21,866 nt of DNA from a virus: the IMG/VR virus record IMGVR_UViG_3300008120_008125, positions 1 through 21,866 of that record; one strand, given 5' to 3'. This document shows positions 6,968 to 14,818 of this stretch, in pieces. The number at the start of each line of letters is the position of its first letter. The stretch's first letter is position 1. A model generated the notes under the pieces. The model saw nothing but the letters and a program-made list of their open reading frames with translations, searched no databases and was not told the DNA's origin. Made by a program: the position numbers and the translations under genes.

Positions 6968-7633
6968 ATGTTTCAACGCAGAGCCATTCCAATTTTTCCA
7001 CACGGGGGTCCTAAGAAATTCCCTAACAAACAGTTGCAGGGTTTGCTATGCACTATGCCTTGGAACAGTATAGGTGTTGGGCTAAATGGTGATGTATTTC
7101 TATGCCAGTGTGAAGCTTGGTTACCTACCAGTATTGGTAACATTTGGGATGACGATTTAACTGCATTGATGCAATCAGATACTGCCAAGGCTATTAGACG
7201 CAGTATCACTGAAGGAACTTATGAATACTGTAACGAACAGGTTTGTTATATCTTACAACAGAAAAATTTACATAGTCTAGACCATATCTATCCGCTGGAC
7301 CTAAGACAGGTAATGCAGGACGAACATGGTTGGCTGATGCCGACACATATCATGTTAGCTTTAGATCCTACCTGTAATCTAAGCTGTCCTAGTTGTCGGA
7401 CGGAAGTCACTAAAAAAGTCGAAGACGATCAGGCTAAAATTGATCATATTGCTCAGAGACTAGTAGATAACCTTTTTAGTCGTGGTACTGAACAGCAGGT
7501 CAATGTGACGGTTAGCACCAGTGGTGAATTATTTGCCAGTGATGTATTGATGCACATGGTCAATCAAATTGATTTGAGTCTAATACCACGCTTGAATCTA
7601 CAGATACAGACCAATGGCCTACTATTTAGTTGA
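6968..7633 (+). pseudogene. Radical-SAM protein with SPASM-like N-terminus, truncated (probable N-terminal part of a disrupted gene)
   Basis: ATG at 6968 directly follows the upstream stop. Residues about 26-95 hold a SPASM-like Cys region (CTMPWNSIGVGLNGDVFLCQC, then YCNEQVC) that would bind auxiliary clusters. Residues 130-145 carry the radical-SAM cluster motif CNLSCPSC (C136, C140, C143; Cx3Cx2C). Residues 178-220 look like strands of the barrel (VNVTVSTSGELF, LNLQIQTNGLLF). The frame then stops at 221 residues, whereas relatives with this layout usually run to about 350-400 residues, so over half of the barrel is missing. An ORF in another frame starting within the last codons (7614-7787) reads like a radical-SAM C-terminus. 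I read the pair as one gene with an internal deletion plus frame change. A shortened functional protein is possible but less likely. Confidence 0.7.
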
Positions 7634-7787
7634 ATATACTCGTTTGACAAACTGGCATACTTGGTCATATTTAGAGTTCAAAATGCACGACGTGTTAGAT
7701 CCAAACAATGTAAAATATAAAACAGCTCACAAAGTGCTTAGTGACTGTATCAATCGACCTAGCACATGGCACAATTTTGTGTTATAA
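7614..7787 (+). pseudogene. 57-aa ORF, probable C-terminal remnant of the radical-SAM gene
   Basis: An ATG at 7614 inside the end of the radical-SAM frame opens a 57-residue reading frame in a different phase. It begins MAYYLVEYTRLTNWHTWSYL, continues through VLDPNNVKYKTAHKVL and ends in NFVL. The RLTNWHTW...VLDPNN...KVL pattern resembles the last strand and helix of SPASM/radical-SAM proteins (an RxxNWGT...HPxHPxF-type ending). No Shine-Dalgarno precedes it. It may be a decayed C-terminus or, less likely, an independent small gene. It ends 24 bases before the polymerase start. Confidence 0.5.
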
Positions 7788-7811
7788 TTACTCTAACAAC
7801 AAGGAACAACA

Positions 7812-10400
7812 TTGAGTTATGTAGACGCCCTATTTGATCGAGAACATGATCGAGTACACATAGTAGAACGTCGCAACGGCGAACGTGTGTACCAGGAGTA
7901 TCCTGCAACCTACATATTCTACTATGACGATCCCAAAGGCAAGTTTCGTAGTATCTACGGCCTGCCAGTCAGCAGGTTTGCTACACGCAACAGCAAAGAA
8001 TTTCGCAAAGAGCAACGCATACATTCGGGCAAACAGTTGTACGAGTCTGACATCAATCCGGTGTTTAGATGTCTGGAAGAAAACTACAAAGGCCAAGATG
8101 CGCCACGCCTACACACAGCATTTTTCGATATTGAAGTAGACTTCGATCCTGAAAAAGGCTACAGTCGTCCCGACGATCCTTTCAACAAAATTACTTCGGT
8201 TACTGTGTATCTAGACTGGTTGGATCAACTGGTCACATTGGCTATTCCGCCACGACACATGAGCATGGACACTGCCAAAGAGATTGCTGCTGAATTCACA
8301 AACACATTCATGTTTACTGAAGAAAAAGATCTCTTAGATAACTTTCTGAATTTGATTCAAGACGCTGATGTACTCAGTGGGTGGAATTCAGAAGGCTACG
8401 ACATTCCCTACATGATCATGCGCACTACCAAGGTTCTCAGCAAAGACGACACACGTCGTTATTGTCTTTGGAATCAGTTGCCCAAGCAGCGTACATTTGA
8501 ACGTTTTGGTGCAGAAAATATCACGTTTGATTTGATCGGTCGGGTGCATATGGACTATATGCAACTGTATAGAAAATATACCTATGAAGAACGACACAGC
8601 TACAGTCTTGATGCTATCCTCGAGTACGAAGGTCTAGAAGGCAAGACCAAGTTTGAAGGTACTCTGGATCAACTGTACAATCAAAATTTCAAGACGTTCT
8701 TGGAGTATAACAGGCAGGACGTGAATGGCATTGCGCAAATGGACAAGAAATTAAAGTTCTTGGACTTGGCAAATACGCTGGCACATGAAAACACAGTTTT
8801 GTTGCCCACCACAATGGGCGCAGTGGCAGTGACAGAACAGGCCATTATCAACGAAGCACACGAACGTGGTATGGTTGTGCCCAGTCGCAAAGAACGACTC
8901 AGTGATGAGGATACACAGGCAGCAGGTGCCTATGTGGCCTATCCCAAAAAAGGCATGTGGGATTTTGTAGGCAGCATTGACATCAACAGTCTGTATCCAA
9001 GTGCTATTCGTGCGCTGAACATGGGACCAGAGACCATTGTGGGACAGCTCAGGCCGACCATGACTGATCGCCTGATCAAAGAACGCATGACATCTGGACA
9101 GAGCTTTGCCGCCGCCTGGGAAGGACTGTTTGCCACACTAGAGTATACTGCTGTGATGGAACAACAGCGCGGCACTGAGATTACCATTGACTGGGCCAAT
9201 GGCGATGAATCTGTACACTCGGCCGCTGAAGTATGGCGTATCATATTTGACAGCAATCGTCCTTGGATGATTTCGGCCAACGGTACCATATTCACTTATG
9301 AAACAGAAGCCGTGATTCCGGGTCTGCTGAAACGTTGGTATGCTGAACGTAAACAGATGCAGGCCAAACTCAAAGAATGCACTACCAAAGAAGATGAAGA
9401 ATACTGGGACAAGCGTCAGCTGGTCAAGAAGATTAATCTAAACAGTCTTTATGGTGCTATTCTAAATCCCGGCTGTCGCTTTTTTGACAAACGAATTGGA
9501 CAATCAACCACACTGACTGGGCGCAGCATTGCCAAACACATGGATGCTTATGTCAATGAATGTATAACAGGCAAGTATGATCATACAGGCGAAGCAATTA
9601 TCTATGGCGATACTGAAATAGCTGTACAACTTTATGACAGTATAGCCGAGCAGGTGAATCAGAGCTTCCCGGGGTTTATGGAACAGGCTTTTCATGTGCC
9701 CCGAGACATGGGTTCAGTGATCCGAGGTGGTCGTGAAATTGTGGCCACACGTGGATTGTTCATTACCAAGAAACGCTATGCTGTGCTTTACTATGACAAA
9801 GAAGGCAAGCGAGCCGATGTGGAAGGACGTCCTGGCAAAGTCAAAGCCATGGGCTTGGATCTCAAACGTTCAGACACGCCCAAGGTAATTCAAGACTTTC
9901 TAAGCAGTGTGCTCAACGAAGTACTCAATGGTGCTGGCAAAGAAGAAATCGTAGAAAAGATTCGTGCGTTCAAATTTGAGTTCAAGGAACGTCCAGGATG
10001 GGAAAAAGGATCACCCAAACGTGCCAACAACATCACACAGTATGCTAAAAAGGAAGAACGAGAAGGTCGTACCAACATGCCCGGGCATGTACGTGCCAGT
10101 CTCAATTGGAACACACTCAGACGCATGAACAGCGATAACTACAGTATGCAGATTGTCGATGGCATGAAAGTCATTGTGTGCAAGTTGAAACACAATCCGC
10201 TGAACTGGACCAGTATTGCCTATCCAACTGATGAACTACATTTGCCGCAATGGTTCAAGGAGCTTCCTTTTGATGATACTGAAATGGAATCTACCGTCAT
10301 TGACGGCAAAATAGACAATCTATTGGGTGTACTAGATTGGGATCTAGCCAGTGCAACACATACAGAAAATACTTTTCAATCGTTGTTTAGCTTTGAATGA
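7812..10400 (+). CDS. 43: Family-B DNA polymerase, T4 gp43-like, with an apparently damaged motif C
   Basis: The TTG at 7812 follows AAGGAA (7801-7806) and gives MSYVDALFDRE. Exonuclease motifs are complete: FFDIEVD (D106, E108), GWNSEGYD (N192, D197) and YNRQD (Y299, D303). Polymerase motif A is SIDINSLYPS (D390) and motif B is KKINLNSLYGA (539-549). Motif C should read YGDTDS followed by a beta strand; here residues 598-606 read YGDTEIAVQ (codons 9603-9629). The second catalytic Asp (equivalent to RB69 D623) is missing or replaced by Glu. The following EIAVQLYDSIAEQVNQSF fits sequence that I recall lying some 25 residues further on in aquatic relatives, so an in-frame deletion is likely; the length (862 versus 898 residues in T4) agrees. 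The C-terminus SLFSFE resembles the T4-type clamp-binding tail. The stop overlaps the next start (ATGA). Confidence 0.95.
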   Translation: MSYVDALFDREHDRVHIVERRNGERVYQEYPATYIFYYDDPKGKFRSIYGLPVSRFATRNSKEFRKEQRIHSGKQLYESDINPVFRCLEENYKGQDAPRLHTAFFDIEVDFDPEKGYSRPDDPFNKITSVTVYLDWLDQLVTLAIPPRHMSMDTAKEIAAEFTNTFMFTEEKDLLDNFLNLIQDADVLSGWNSEGYDIPYMIMRTTKVLSKDDTRRYCLWNQLPKQRTFERFGAENITFDLIGRVHMDYMQLYRKYTYEERHSYSLDAILEYEGLEGKTKFEGTLDQLYNQNFKTFLEYNRQDVNGIAQMDKKLKFLDLANTLAHENTVLLPTTMGAVAVTEQAIINEAHERGMVVPSRKERLSDEDTQAAGAYVAYPKKGMWDFVGSIDINSLYPSAIRALNMGPETIVGQLRPTMTDRLIKERMTSGQSFAAAWEGLFATLEYTAVMEQQRGTEITIDWANGDESVHSAAEVWRIIFDSNRPWMISANGTIFTYETEAVIPGLLKRWYAERKQMQAKLKECTTKEDEEYWDKRQLVKKINLNSLYGAILNPGCRFFDKRIGQSTTLTGRSIAKHMDAYVNECITGKYDHTGEAIIYGDTEIAVQLYDSIAEQVNQSFPGFMEQAFHVPRDMGSVIRGGREIVATRGLFITKKRYAVLYYDKEGKRADVEGRPGKVKAMGLDLKRSDTPKVIQDFLSSVLNEVLNGAGKEEIVEKIRAFKFEFKERPGWEKGSPKRANNITQYAKKEEREGRTNMPGHVRASLNWNTLRRMNSDNYSMQIVDGMKVIVCKLKHNPLNWTSIAYPTDELHLPQWFKELPFDDTEMESTVIDGKIDNLLGVLDWDLASATHTENTFQSLFSFE

Positions 10401-11593
10401 AACTTAGTAATCTAGTCAGTGTCAGAAATCGTCTACGCGAACACAATCGCGATCGCCAGGCTTACAGCGACTTTATGACCAGAGCCAACTACAGTCTACA
10501 AACCACATTGGCTCTGCCTAGCATTAGAGAGATACACGAAGTCAGTCAGGCCAGGCAGCTACGTGACTTGGACCAAAGTTTGCAAAATTGGTATGACAGT
10601 GTGGATCGTATTGTGAATGATATCAATCGAGAAATTGACACACACAGTCAACGATACATGAGCGAAAGCGAGAAGCTTTGGTTTCGCAACCCCAAAGATA
10701 GAGAAATTTTACCGTTGTCCTGCGAAGCCGAAGATCGACGTTATATCAAAGAACGCTGTGAGCTGTACAACGATTGGCGGTTTCCTGGTGTGCTGTTTGG
10801 TGCTACCGATCAGTATATTATTCAAGCTCTTACTGGACTTGACCCACTGTACATCGTTGACACTTCGCATGATAGAATTGACAACACCATTGAGCAGTTT
10901 AATGAACGCTATCGTTATCGAGTAAGAAAATACATCAACAAACGCACAGATCAATTGGCCAAACTGCCAGAAAATCAAATTGGATTTATCATCAGTTACA
11001 ATTGGCTAAATCATCAACCCTGGAGTCAAATCAGAGCCGCACTTGATCGCGCACAAGAGTTGTTACGACCTGGTGGCACGTTGGCCTTTACCTACAACGA
11101 CTGCGACAATCACTACGGCGTGCTTTGGTTTGAAAGTCAAGGCACTGTCAGCTATGTCACAGGCACAATGATACGCAACTATGCTATCAGCCGTGGTTGG
11201 CACATAGTCAATGATTGGACTGATGGTATCAATCTACACTGGTTAGAACTGCGCAAAGAAGGCGAGTTGTCGACTACCAGAGCCGGACAGACATTGGCTA
11301 AAATCCATGCAGATCCCGAAAGCGTCAAGAAGTACATTGAACAACAGCGTGTTAGTGAACGCGAAGCTCTCAAACGTCAACAAGAATTAGAAAAATTGTT
11401 CAAAGAACTAGATGCCAAACAACAGGTTGAAGCAGCAGCCGCAGCCCGGGCCGAATATGAAAAACTCATAATAAGAGCTTTAGAATTAAACATTTCTGAT
11501 CCAAGAGCCTACGAACCCGGAAAGTTGCGTCGTATAGTTGAACGTCGTGAAATTATTGCTCGAAACAACAAACATCCTCTGCCAAAACGATAA
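10397..11593 (+). CDS. Class I methyltransferase-like protein with helical extensions
   Basis: ATG 10397 overlaps the polymerase stop by ATGA, so the two are translationally coupled. Residues 1-100 are helical. Residues about 120-290 resemble a Rossmann methyltransferase core: a nucleotide-end acidic residue in LYIVDTSHDRI (about 151-161), a strand FIISYNWLNHQPW, and the post-motif LRPGGTLAFTYND (223-235), which matches the strand-4/5 LxPGG turn of SAM methyltransferases. The usual glycine-rich motif I is degenerate (GVLFGATDQYI), so SAM binding is not certain. Residues about 300-365 form a charged coiled coil rich in Glu, Lys and Ala. Its place between polymerase and clamp suggests action on DNA or on replication; the target is unknown. 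Confidence 0.65.
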   Translation: MKLSNLVSVRNRLREHNRDRQAYSDFMTRANYSLQTTLALPSIREIHEVSQARQLRDLDQSLQNWYDSVDRIVNDINREIDTHSQRYMSESEKLWFRNPKDREILPLSCEAEDRRYIKERCELYNDWRFPGVLFGATDQYIIQALTGLDPLYIVDTSHDRIDNTIEQFNERYRYRVRKYINKRTDQLAKLPENQIGFIISYNWLNHQPWSQIRAALDRAQELLRPGGTLAFTYNDCDNHYGVLWFESQGTVSYVTGTMIRNYAISRGWHIVNDWTDGINLHWLELRKEGELSTTRAGQTLAKIHADPESVKKYIEQQRVSEREALKRQQELEKLFKELDAKQQVEAAAAARAEYEKLIIRALELNISDPRAYEPGKLRRIVERREIIARNNKHPLPKR

Positions 11594-11600
11594 TCTGTCG

Positions 11601-11629
11601 TTGACAACAGTCGATCTAAATAGTATACT
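11601..11629 (+). promoter_or_regulatory. Strong sigma-70 promoter (TTGACA-N17-TATACT) before the clamp gene
   Basis: A perfect -35 (11601-11606) is followed at 17 bases by TATACT (11624-11629, 5/6). Predicted start is near 11636, leaving a leader of about 20 bases with AAGGAA (11645-11650). Confidence 0.75.
11615..11622 (+). promoter_or_regulatory. Late-like box (TCTAAATA) inside the clamp promoter
   Basis: TCTAAATA matches 7/8 of the T4 late box and lies in the spacer of the sigma-70 promoter. It could allow late expression of the same gene; since such boxes also occur by chance within coding DNA here (for example near 17048), confidence is modest. Confidence 0.35.
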
Positions 11630-11655
11630 AATCACATTAACCTTAAGGAAATTCT

Positions 11656-12390
11656 ATGAGAGATTATCTACTTGATATAGTCAGTCATACCTATGATTTA
11701 GGTCTAATCAACCTTATCAAAGTCACTGCCGATGACAAAGCCACTGCTATCGAAGCCATTGCCGAAGACAAAAGCATTGTACTCAATGGTCGATTCCACA
11801 ATCCCATTGCTGATTTTGTCAATACGTTTGGTATGCCCAATCTAGGCAAACTAAAGATTATTCTAAATCTACAAGAATACAAAGAGAATGCCGATATCAC
11901 AGTGATACATCAGGAGCGTAACAGCAGTCAAGTACCAGTAGGTCTGCACTTTGAAAATGCTACTAAAGACTTTCAAAATGACTATCGTTTTATGACTCCA
12001 GAAGTGATCAACGATCAATTGAAAACAGCAAAGTTTCGCGGTGCTACTTGGCACTATGAATTTGAACCAACCATGGCCGGTATTCAACGATTGAAAATGC
12101 AAGCACAGGCCAATGCTGAAGAAAATACTTTTGCTATCAAGTGTAACGGCAAGGAACTTAGATTCATTTTTGGTGACCACAGCACACATGCCGGCGACTT
12201 TGTGTTTCATCACCTTGACAGCAAATATGCATTGAAGCGCAATTGGCAATATCCAATTAAAGCAGTAATCAGTATTTTTGATTCTATTGGTGACAAAGTA
12301 GTTCGTATCAGCGATGATGGTGCCATGCAGATTACAGTAGATTCAGGACTTGCAGAATACAACTACATCCTGCCAGCACACAGTAAATGA
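11656..12390 (+). CDS. 45: Sliding clamp (DNA polymerase processivity factor), T4 gp45-like
   Basis: ATG at 11656 follows AAGGAA (11645-11650). The 244-residue protein is slightly longer than T4 gp45 (228). It has the repeated alternating strand/helix texture of clamps: DKSIVLNGRFHNPIADFVNTF and LGKLKIILNLQEY match the LNGFLGILSLV region of gp45, and AVISIFDSIGDKVVRISDDGAMQITVDS near the C-terminus matches the last strands of the second half. A gp45 trimer encircles DNA, tethers gp43 polymerase, and in T4 also activates late transcription as a mobile enhancer, which fits the late-type promoters here. The clamp loader genes (44/62) are not in the window. The stop overlaps the next start (ATGA). 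Confidence 0.75.
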   Translation: MRDYLLDIVSHTYDLGLINLIKVTADDKATAIEAIAEDKSIVLNGRFHNPIADFVNTFGMPNLGKLKIILNLQEYKENADITVIHQERNSSQVPVGLHFENATKDFQNDYRFMTPEVINDQLKTAKFRGATWHYEFEPTMAGIQRLKMQAQANAEENTFAIKCNGKELRFIFGDHSTHAGDFVFHHLDSKYALKRNWQYPIKAVISIFDSIGDKVVRISDDGAMQITVDSGLAEYNYILPAHSK

Positions 12391-13916
12391 TCGAACAAGA
12401 CGATTTCACTAGCAAGCAAAACGATTACGCTGTGTTCTTGCCGGCTATATCGGGCTTCTACGCTACCTATATAGGAAAGCAACGTGTTAACAACGACTTT
12501 GTTAGTCTGTCTCGTATGCCTCAGGCACTACAGGACATGGAGCAACTCAATTGGCTCAACAGCCAAAAAGGATTGTTCCCCTACCGCTGGAGTCTCTACT
12601 CTGCCGGACACGCCGACCTAGATCTCAGCAAGCCGGCACCAAAAGAGGACATGGTGCGTAATCGTGAAGCTAACACTATCATGTTGGCCGACTCTGGTGG
12701 ATTTCAGATTGCCAAAGGTGTATGGCCAGGACGCTGGGCTGATACCAAAGACAAAGCCGCAGAAAAGAAACGCGAACAAGTGCTCAAATGGCAAATGGGC
12801 ATAGCCACGTATGGTATGACCATGGACATACCCACATGGACTTATCGCGACCCAAAGGCCGCTGCTGCCTGTGGTATTTTCAGTTATGAAGATGCTGTCA
12901 ATGCTACCAAGTACAACAATGAATATTGGATCAACAATCGCTATGGTGAAACTAAAATTCTAAATGTACTACAGGGAGGCAATCATGCCGAAGCAGATCA
13001 TTGGTATGATCTAATGAAAGACTACTGCGATCCTAACAAATACCAGCGTCACTTCAATGGTTGGGGCATGGGTGGTCAGAACATGTGCGATGCACATCTT
13101 GTTCTCAAACGCCTGGTTCATTTGATACATGATGGCCTGTTAGAAAAAGGTGTACATGACTGGATGCACTTTTTGGGTACCTCCAAACTTGAGTGGGCGG
13201 TATTACTTACAATCATACAACGTTCGGTTAGGAAGTATCATAACTCCAACTTCACTATTAGTTTTGACTGTGCTAGTCCATTTTTGGCAACTGCCAACGG
13301 TCAGCTGTATCATAGTATAGTTCTAGAAAATCGTAGCAAGTGGGGATATCTAATGAGCCCCACTGCCGACAACAAGAAGTATGCCACAGACAGTCGTTTG
13401 TTTGGTGATGCAGTTAGACAGGACAAGATCCACGAACAGTTTGAAGATTCACCTATATCTTCGCGTATGAAGATATCCGATGTGTGCATTTACAAACCTG
13501 GAGATCTTAACAAGATTGGCAAAGAAGGTCGAACATCTTGGGACAGTTTCAGTTATGCTTTGCTAATGGGGCACAATGTTTGGATGCACATAGAAGCAGT
13601 ACAAAGAGCCAATCGCACTTATGATCAAGGTATCAAACCTGCCATGCTAGTACATCCATTTGGCACTGAATATGATGTTGAAACTGTAATTGATCGTATT
13701 TTTGCTGCCAAAGATCGACAGCGTAGTCTACAAATTATCGAAGACAATGCCAAGGTCTGGGAACGAGTGGTTGGCACACGTGGCTTTACTGGTAAACGTG
13801 CGGTCAATGCACATAGCCAATTTAACAGCCTTTTTGAAACCGAGTCAGACGATATTGAAATCGAAGATGATCTAGATCCAGACAAACTAGAGGCACTGGA
13901 AAATGATAACCAATAG
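12387..13916 (+). CDS. TGT-superfamily base-exchange enzyme, DpdA-like (queuine tRNA-ribosyltransferase fold)
   Basis: Coupled to the clamp gene by ATGA. The 509-residue protein has the core TGT residues: MLADSGGFQ (D102, the LTDSGGFQ motif), MTMDIPT (D147, base-recognition Asp region), NVLQGG (193-198), GWGMGG (225-230, the GGLAVGE-like loop) and ISFDCASP (D294, equivalent to the nucleophile in FDCVLPTR). The CxCxxC...H zinc site of bacterial and archaeal TGTs is not present, and the N- and C-terminal parts differ. The TGT family swaps guanine for a 7-deazaguanine; the phage DpdA branch does so in DNA, installing preQ0-type bases that protect against restriction. Being in the replication block rather than beside tRNA genes favours a DNA substrate, but tRNA modification is not excluded. 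The C-terminal 25 residues are very acidic. Confidence 0.85.
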   Translation: MIEQDDFTSKQNDYAVFLPAISGFYATYIGKQRVNNDFVSLSRMPQALQDMEQLNWLNSQKGLFPYRWSLYSAGHADLDLSKPAPKEDMVRNREANTIMLADSGGFQIAKGVWPGRWADTKDKAAEKKREQVLKWQMGIATYGMTMDIPTWTYRDPKAAAACGIFSYEDAVNATKYNNEYWINNRYGETKILNVLQGGNHAEADHWYDLMKDYCDPNKYQRHFNGWGMGGQNMCDAHLVLKRLVHLIHDGLLEKGVHDWMHFLGTSKLEWAVLLTIIQRSVRKYHNSNFTISFDCASPFLATANGQLYHSIVLENRSKWGYLMSPTADNKKYATDSRLFGDAVRQDKIHEQFEDSPISSRMKISDVCIYKPGDLNKIGKEGRTSWDSFSYALLMGHNVWMHIEAVQRANRTYDQGIKPAMLVHPFGTEYDVETVIDRIFAAKDRQRSLQIIEDNAKVWERVVGTRGFTGKRAVNAHSQFNSLFETESDDIEIEDDLDPDKLEALENDNQ

Positions 13917-14409
13917 ACCATACTCAGAATCAAACGACGACCCGGTATACTTTTTTCTAGGTCGAGAAGTAGAGCGTACTCCAGCATTTGATAAACTAAC
14001 TTTGTTTGTGGTTGGCGTTCGTAAGGTCGAAACAATTGAATCGAAACTGCAATCAACCAAAGCCGAGTGTTTGTATTTTGGTGCCAACCAAAGTTTCGTA
14101 CCAACGCAGGAGTATGCTGACTTAATCTACTATTTTCTTAATCAAGGTATTGTATGTACACTAGACTTTGACGTTGCACATGTAGATTGGGTAGCATCAC
14201 AGGGACTATGCGGACATCCTGGATTTGTTCCGATGATATCAGTCAAGCTTCCGGCCTTGACAAGACTAGGACGTAATGCTACAATTAAGATTGATGACAT
14301 TGATTTTGCTGCTACCAACAAGGGAGTATGGTGTCATAATTTAGACAGTTTAACTGTGTCTAGTGCATTCACTGATTGGTCAGCTTATCGCAGCGACCAA
14401 ATTTTATAA
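13903..14409 (+). CDS. Conserved-looking phage protein of unknown function (168 aa), next to the TGT-like gene
   Basis: ATG 13903 lies 14 bases inside the TGT-like gene, preceded by AGAGG (about 13889-13893). The protein alternates predicted strands and helices: VYFFLGREVER, KLTLFVVGVRK, ECLYFGANQSF, LIYYFLNQGIVCTLDFDV, PMISVKLPAL, ATIKIDDIDF and GVWCH. That is a plausible alpha/beta or half-barrel fold with acidic clusters (DFDVAHVD, KIDDIDF) that might bind metal. I recall similar unnamed proteins in aquatic T4-like phages, but no function. Overlap with the TGT-like gene suggests joint expression and perhaps a shared pathway; this is inference. Confidence 0.75.
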   Translation: MITNRPYSESNDDPVYFFLGREVERTPAFDKLTLFVVGVRKVETIESKLQSTKAECLYFGANQSFVPTQEYADLIYYFLNQGIVCTLDFDVAHVDWVASQGLCGHPGFVPMISVKLPALTRLGRNATIKIDDIDFAATNKGVWCHNLDSLTVSSAFTDWSAYRSDQIL

Positions 14410-14420
14410 TGAGGACTGAG

Positions 14421-14726
14421 ATGAAAGGGTTTGACCGTTGGTTTATACGTAAATCAAAGTGGGCTTGGGAAAACAAGCATCTGGTTCACAACGAATATCA
14501 GACTATGGAAGCAAGTCGAGGCATACCAATTGAAGATGATCCACATGCAGTCAATGACGGGCTACGAATCTGCGTAAAAAAGGTCATAGGCGGATCTTTG
14601 GTTTCGTTCAGACACTATGATAGAAAAATGGATCGTCACGACACTGTTACCTATATCATTACATCCGATCAAGATTTCAATCTTGAGCTGGGCAAGATTA
14701 TCACGCTAGAGAGCATGCGTACATGA
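14421..14726 (+). CDS. Small hypothetical protein (101 aa)
   Basis: Two starts are possible: ATG 14409, which overlaps the preceding stop by one base but lacks a Shine-Dalgarno, and ATG 14421, which has GAGG (14411-14414) six bases upstream. I chose the second. The product MKGFDRWFIRKSKWAWENKH... is basic and aromatic at the N-terminus, then has a beta-rich middle (GLRICVKKVIGGSLVSFRHY, VTYIITSDQDFNLEL). There is no Cys cluster, membrane segment or recognisable motif. It is the last gene of the replication block before the groESL promoter region. Function unknown. Confidence 0.65.
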   Translation: MKGFDRWFIRKSKWAWENKHLVHNEYQTMEASRGIPIEDDPHAVNDGLRICVKKVIGGSLVSFRHYDRKMDRHDTVTYIITSDQDFNLELGKIITLESMRT

Positions 14727-14804
14727 AATAATGCAAACCTTGATTGCTCAAGAAAAACCCGATTAATTTTACCAAAACACTTGCGGGAAATTGCAAGATT
14801 CCTG

Positions 14805-14812
14805 TATAAATA
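14805..14812 (+). promoter_or_regulatory. T4-type late promoter (TATAAATA) for groES-groEL
   Basis: A perfect match to the T4 late box, placed in the 154-base gap before groES. T4 late promoters need only this -10 element, read by gp55 with the gp45 clamp and gp33. Predicted start is near 14818, giving a 60-base leader. A weak TTGCGG 18 bases upstream could also allow host sigma-70 use. Confidence 0.75.
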
Positions 14813-14818
14813 TGTTCC

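Noticed and set aside
6968-7633. QueE identity for the radical-SAM gene
   Set aside because: QueE has a Cx14CxxC-type site and no SPASM-like cysteines; here the site is Cx3Cx2C with an N-terminal SPASM-like region.
7783-7788. TATAAT before the DNA polymerase start
   Set aside because: There is no acceptable -35 at 16-18 bases upstream (best is TAGCAC), and the box lies at the end of the 57-residue reading frame.
9570-9660. Intein or homing endonuclease at polymerase motif C
   Set aside because: Motif C is a common intein site, but no intein-block or endonuclease sequence is present; sequence is missing rather than inserted.
14740-14797. Small stems near 14740 (CTTGA/TCAAG) and 14780 (CTTGC/GCAAG) as terminators
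   Set aside because: Stems are only 5 bp and no T-tract follows.
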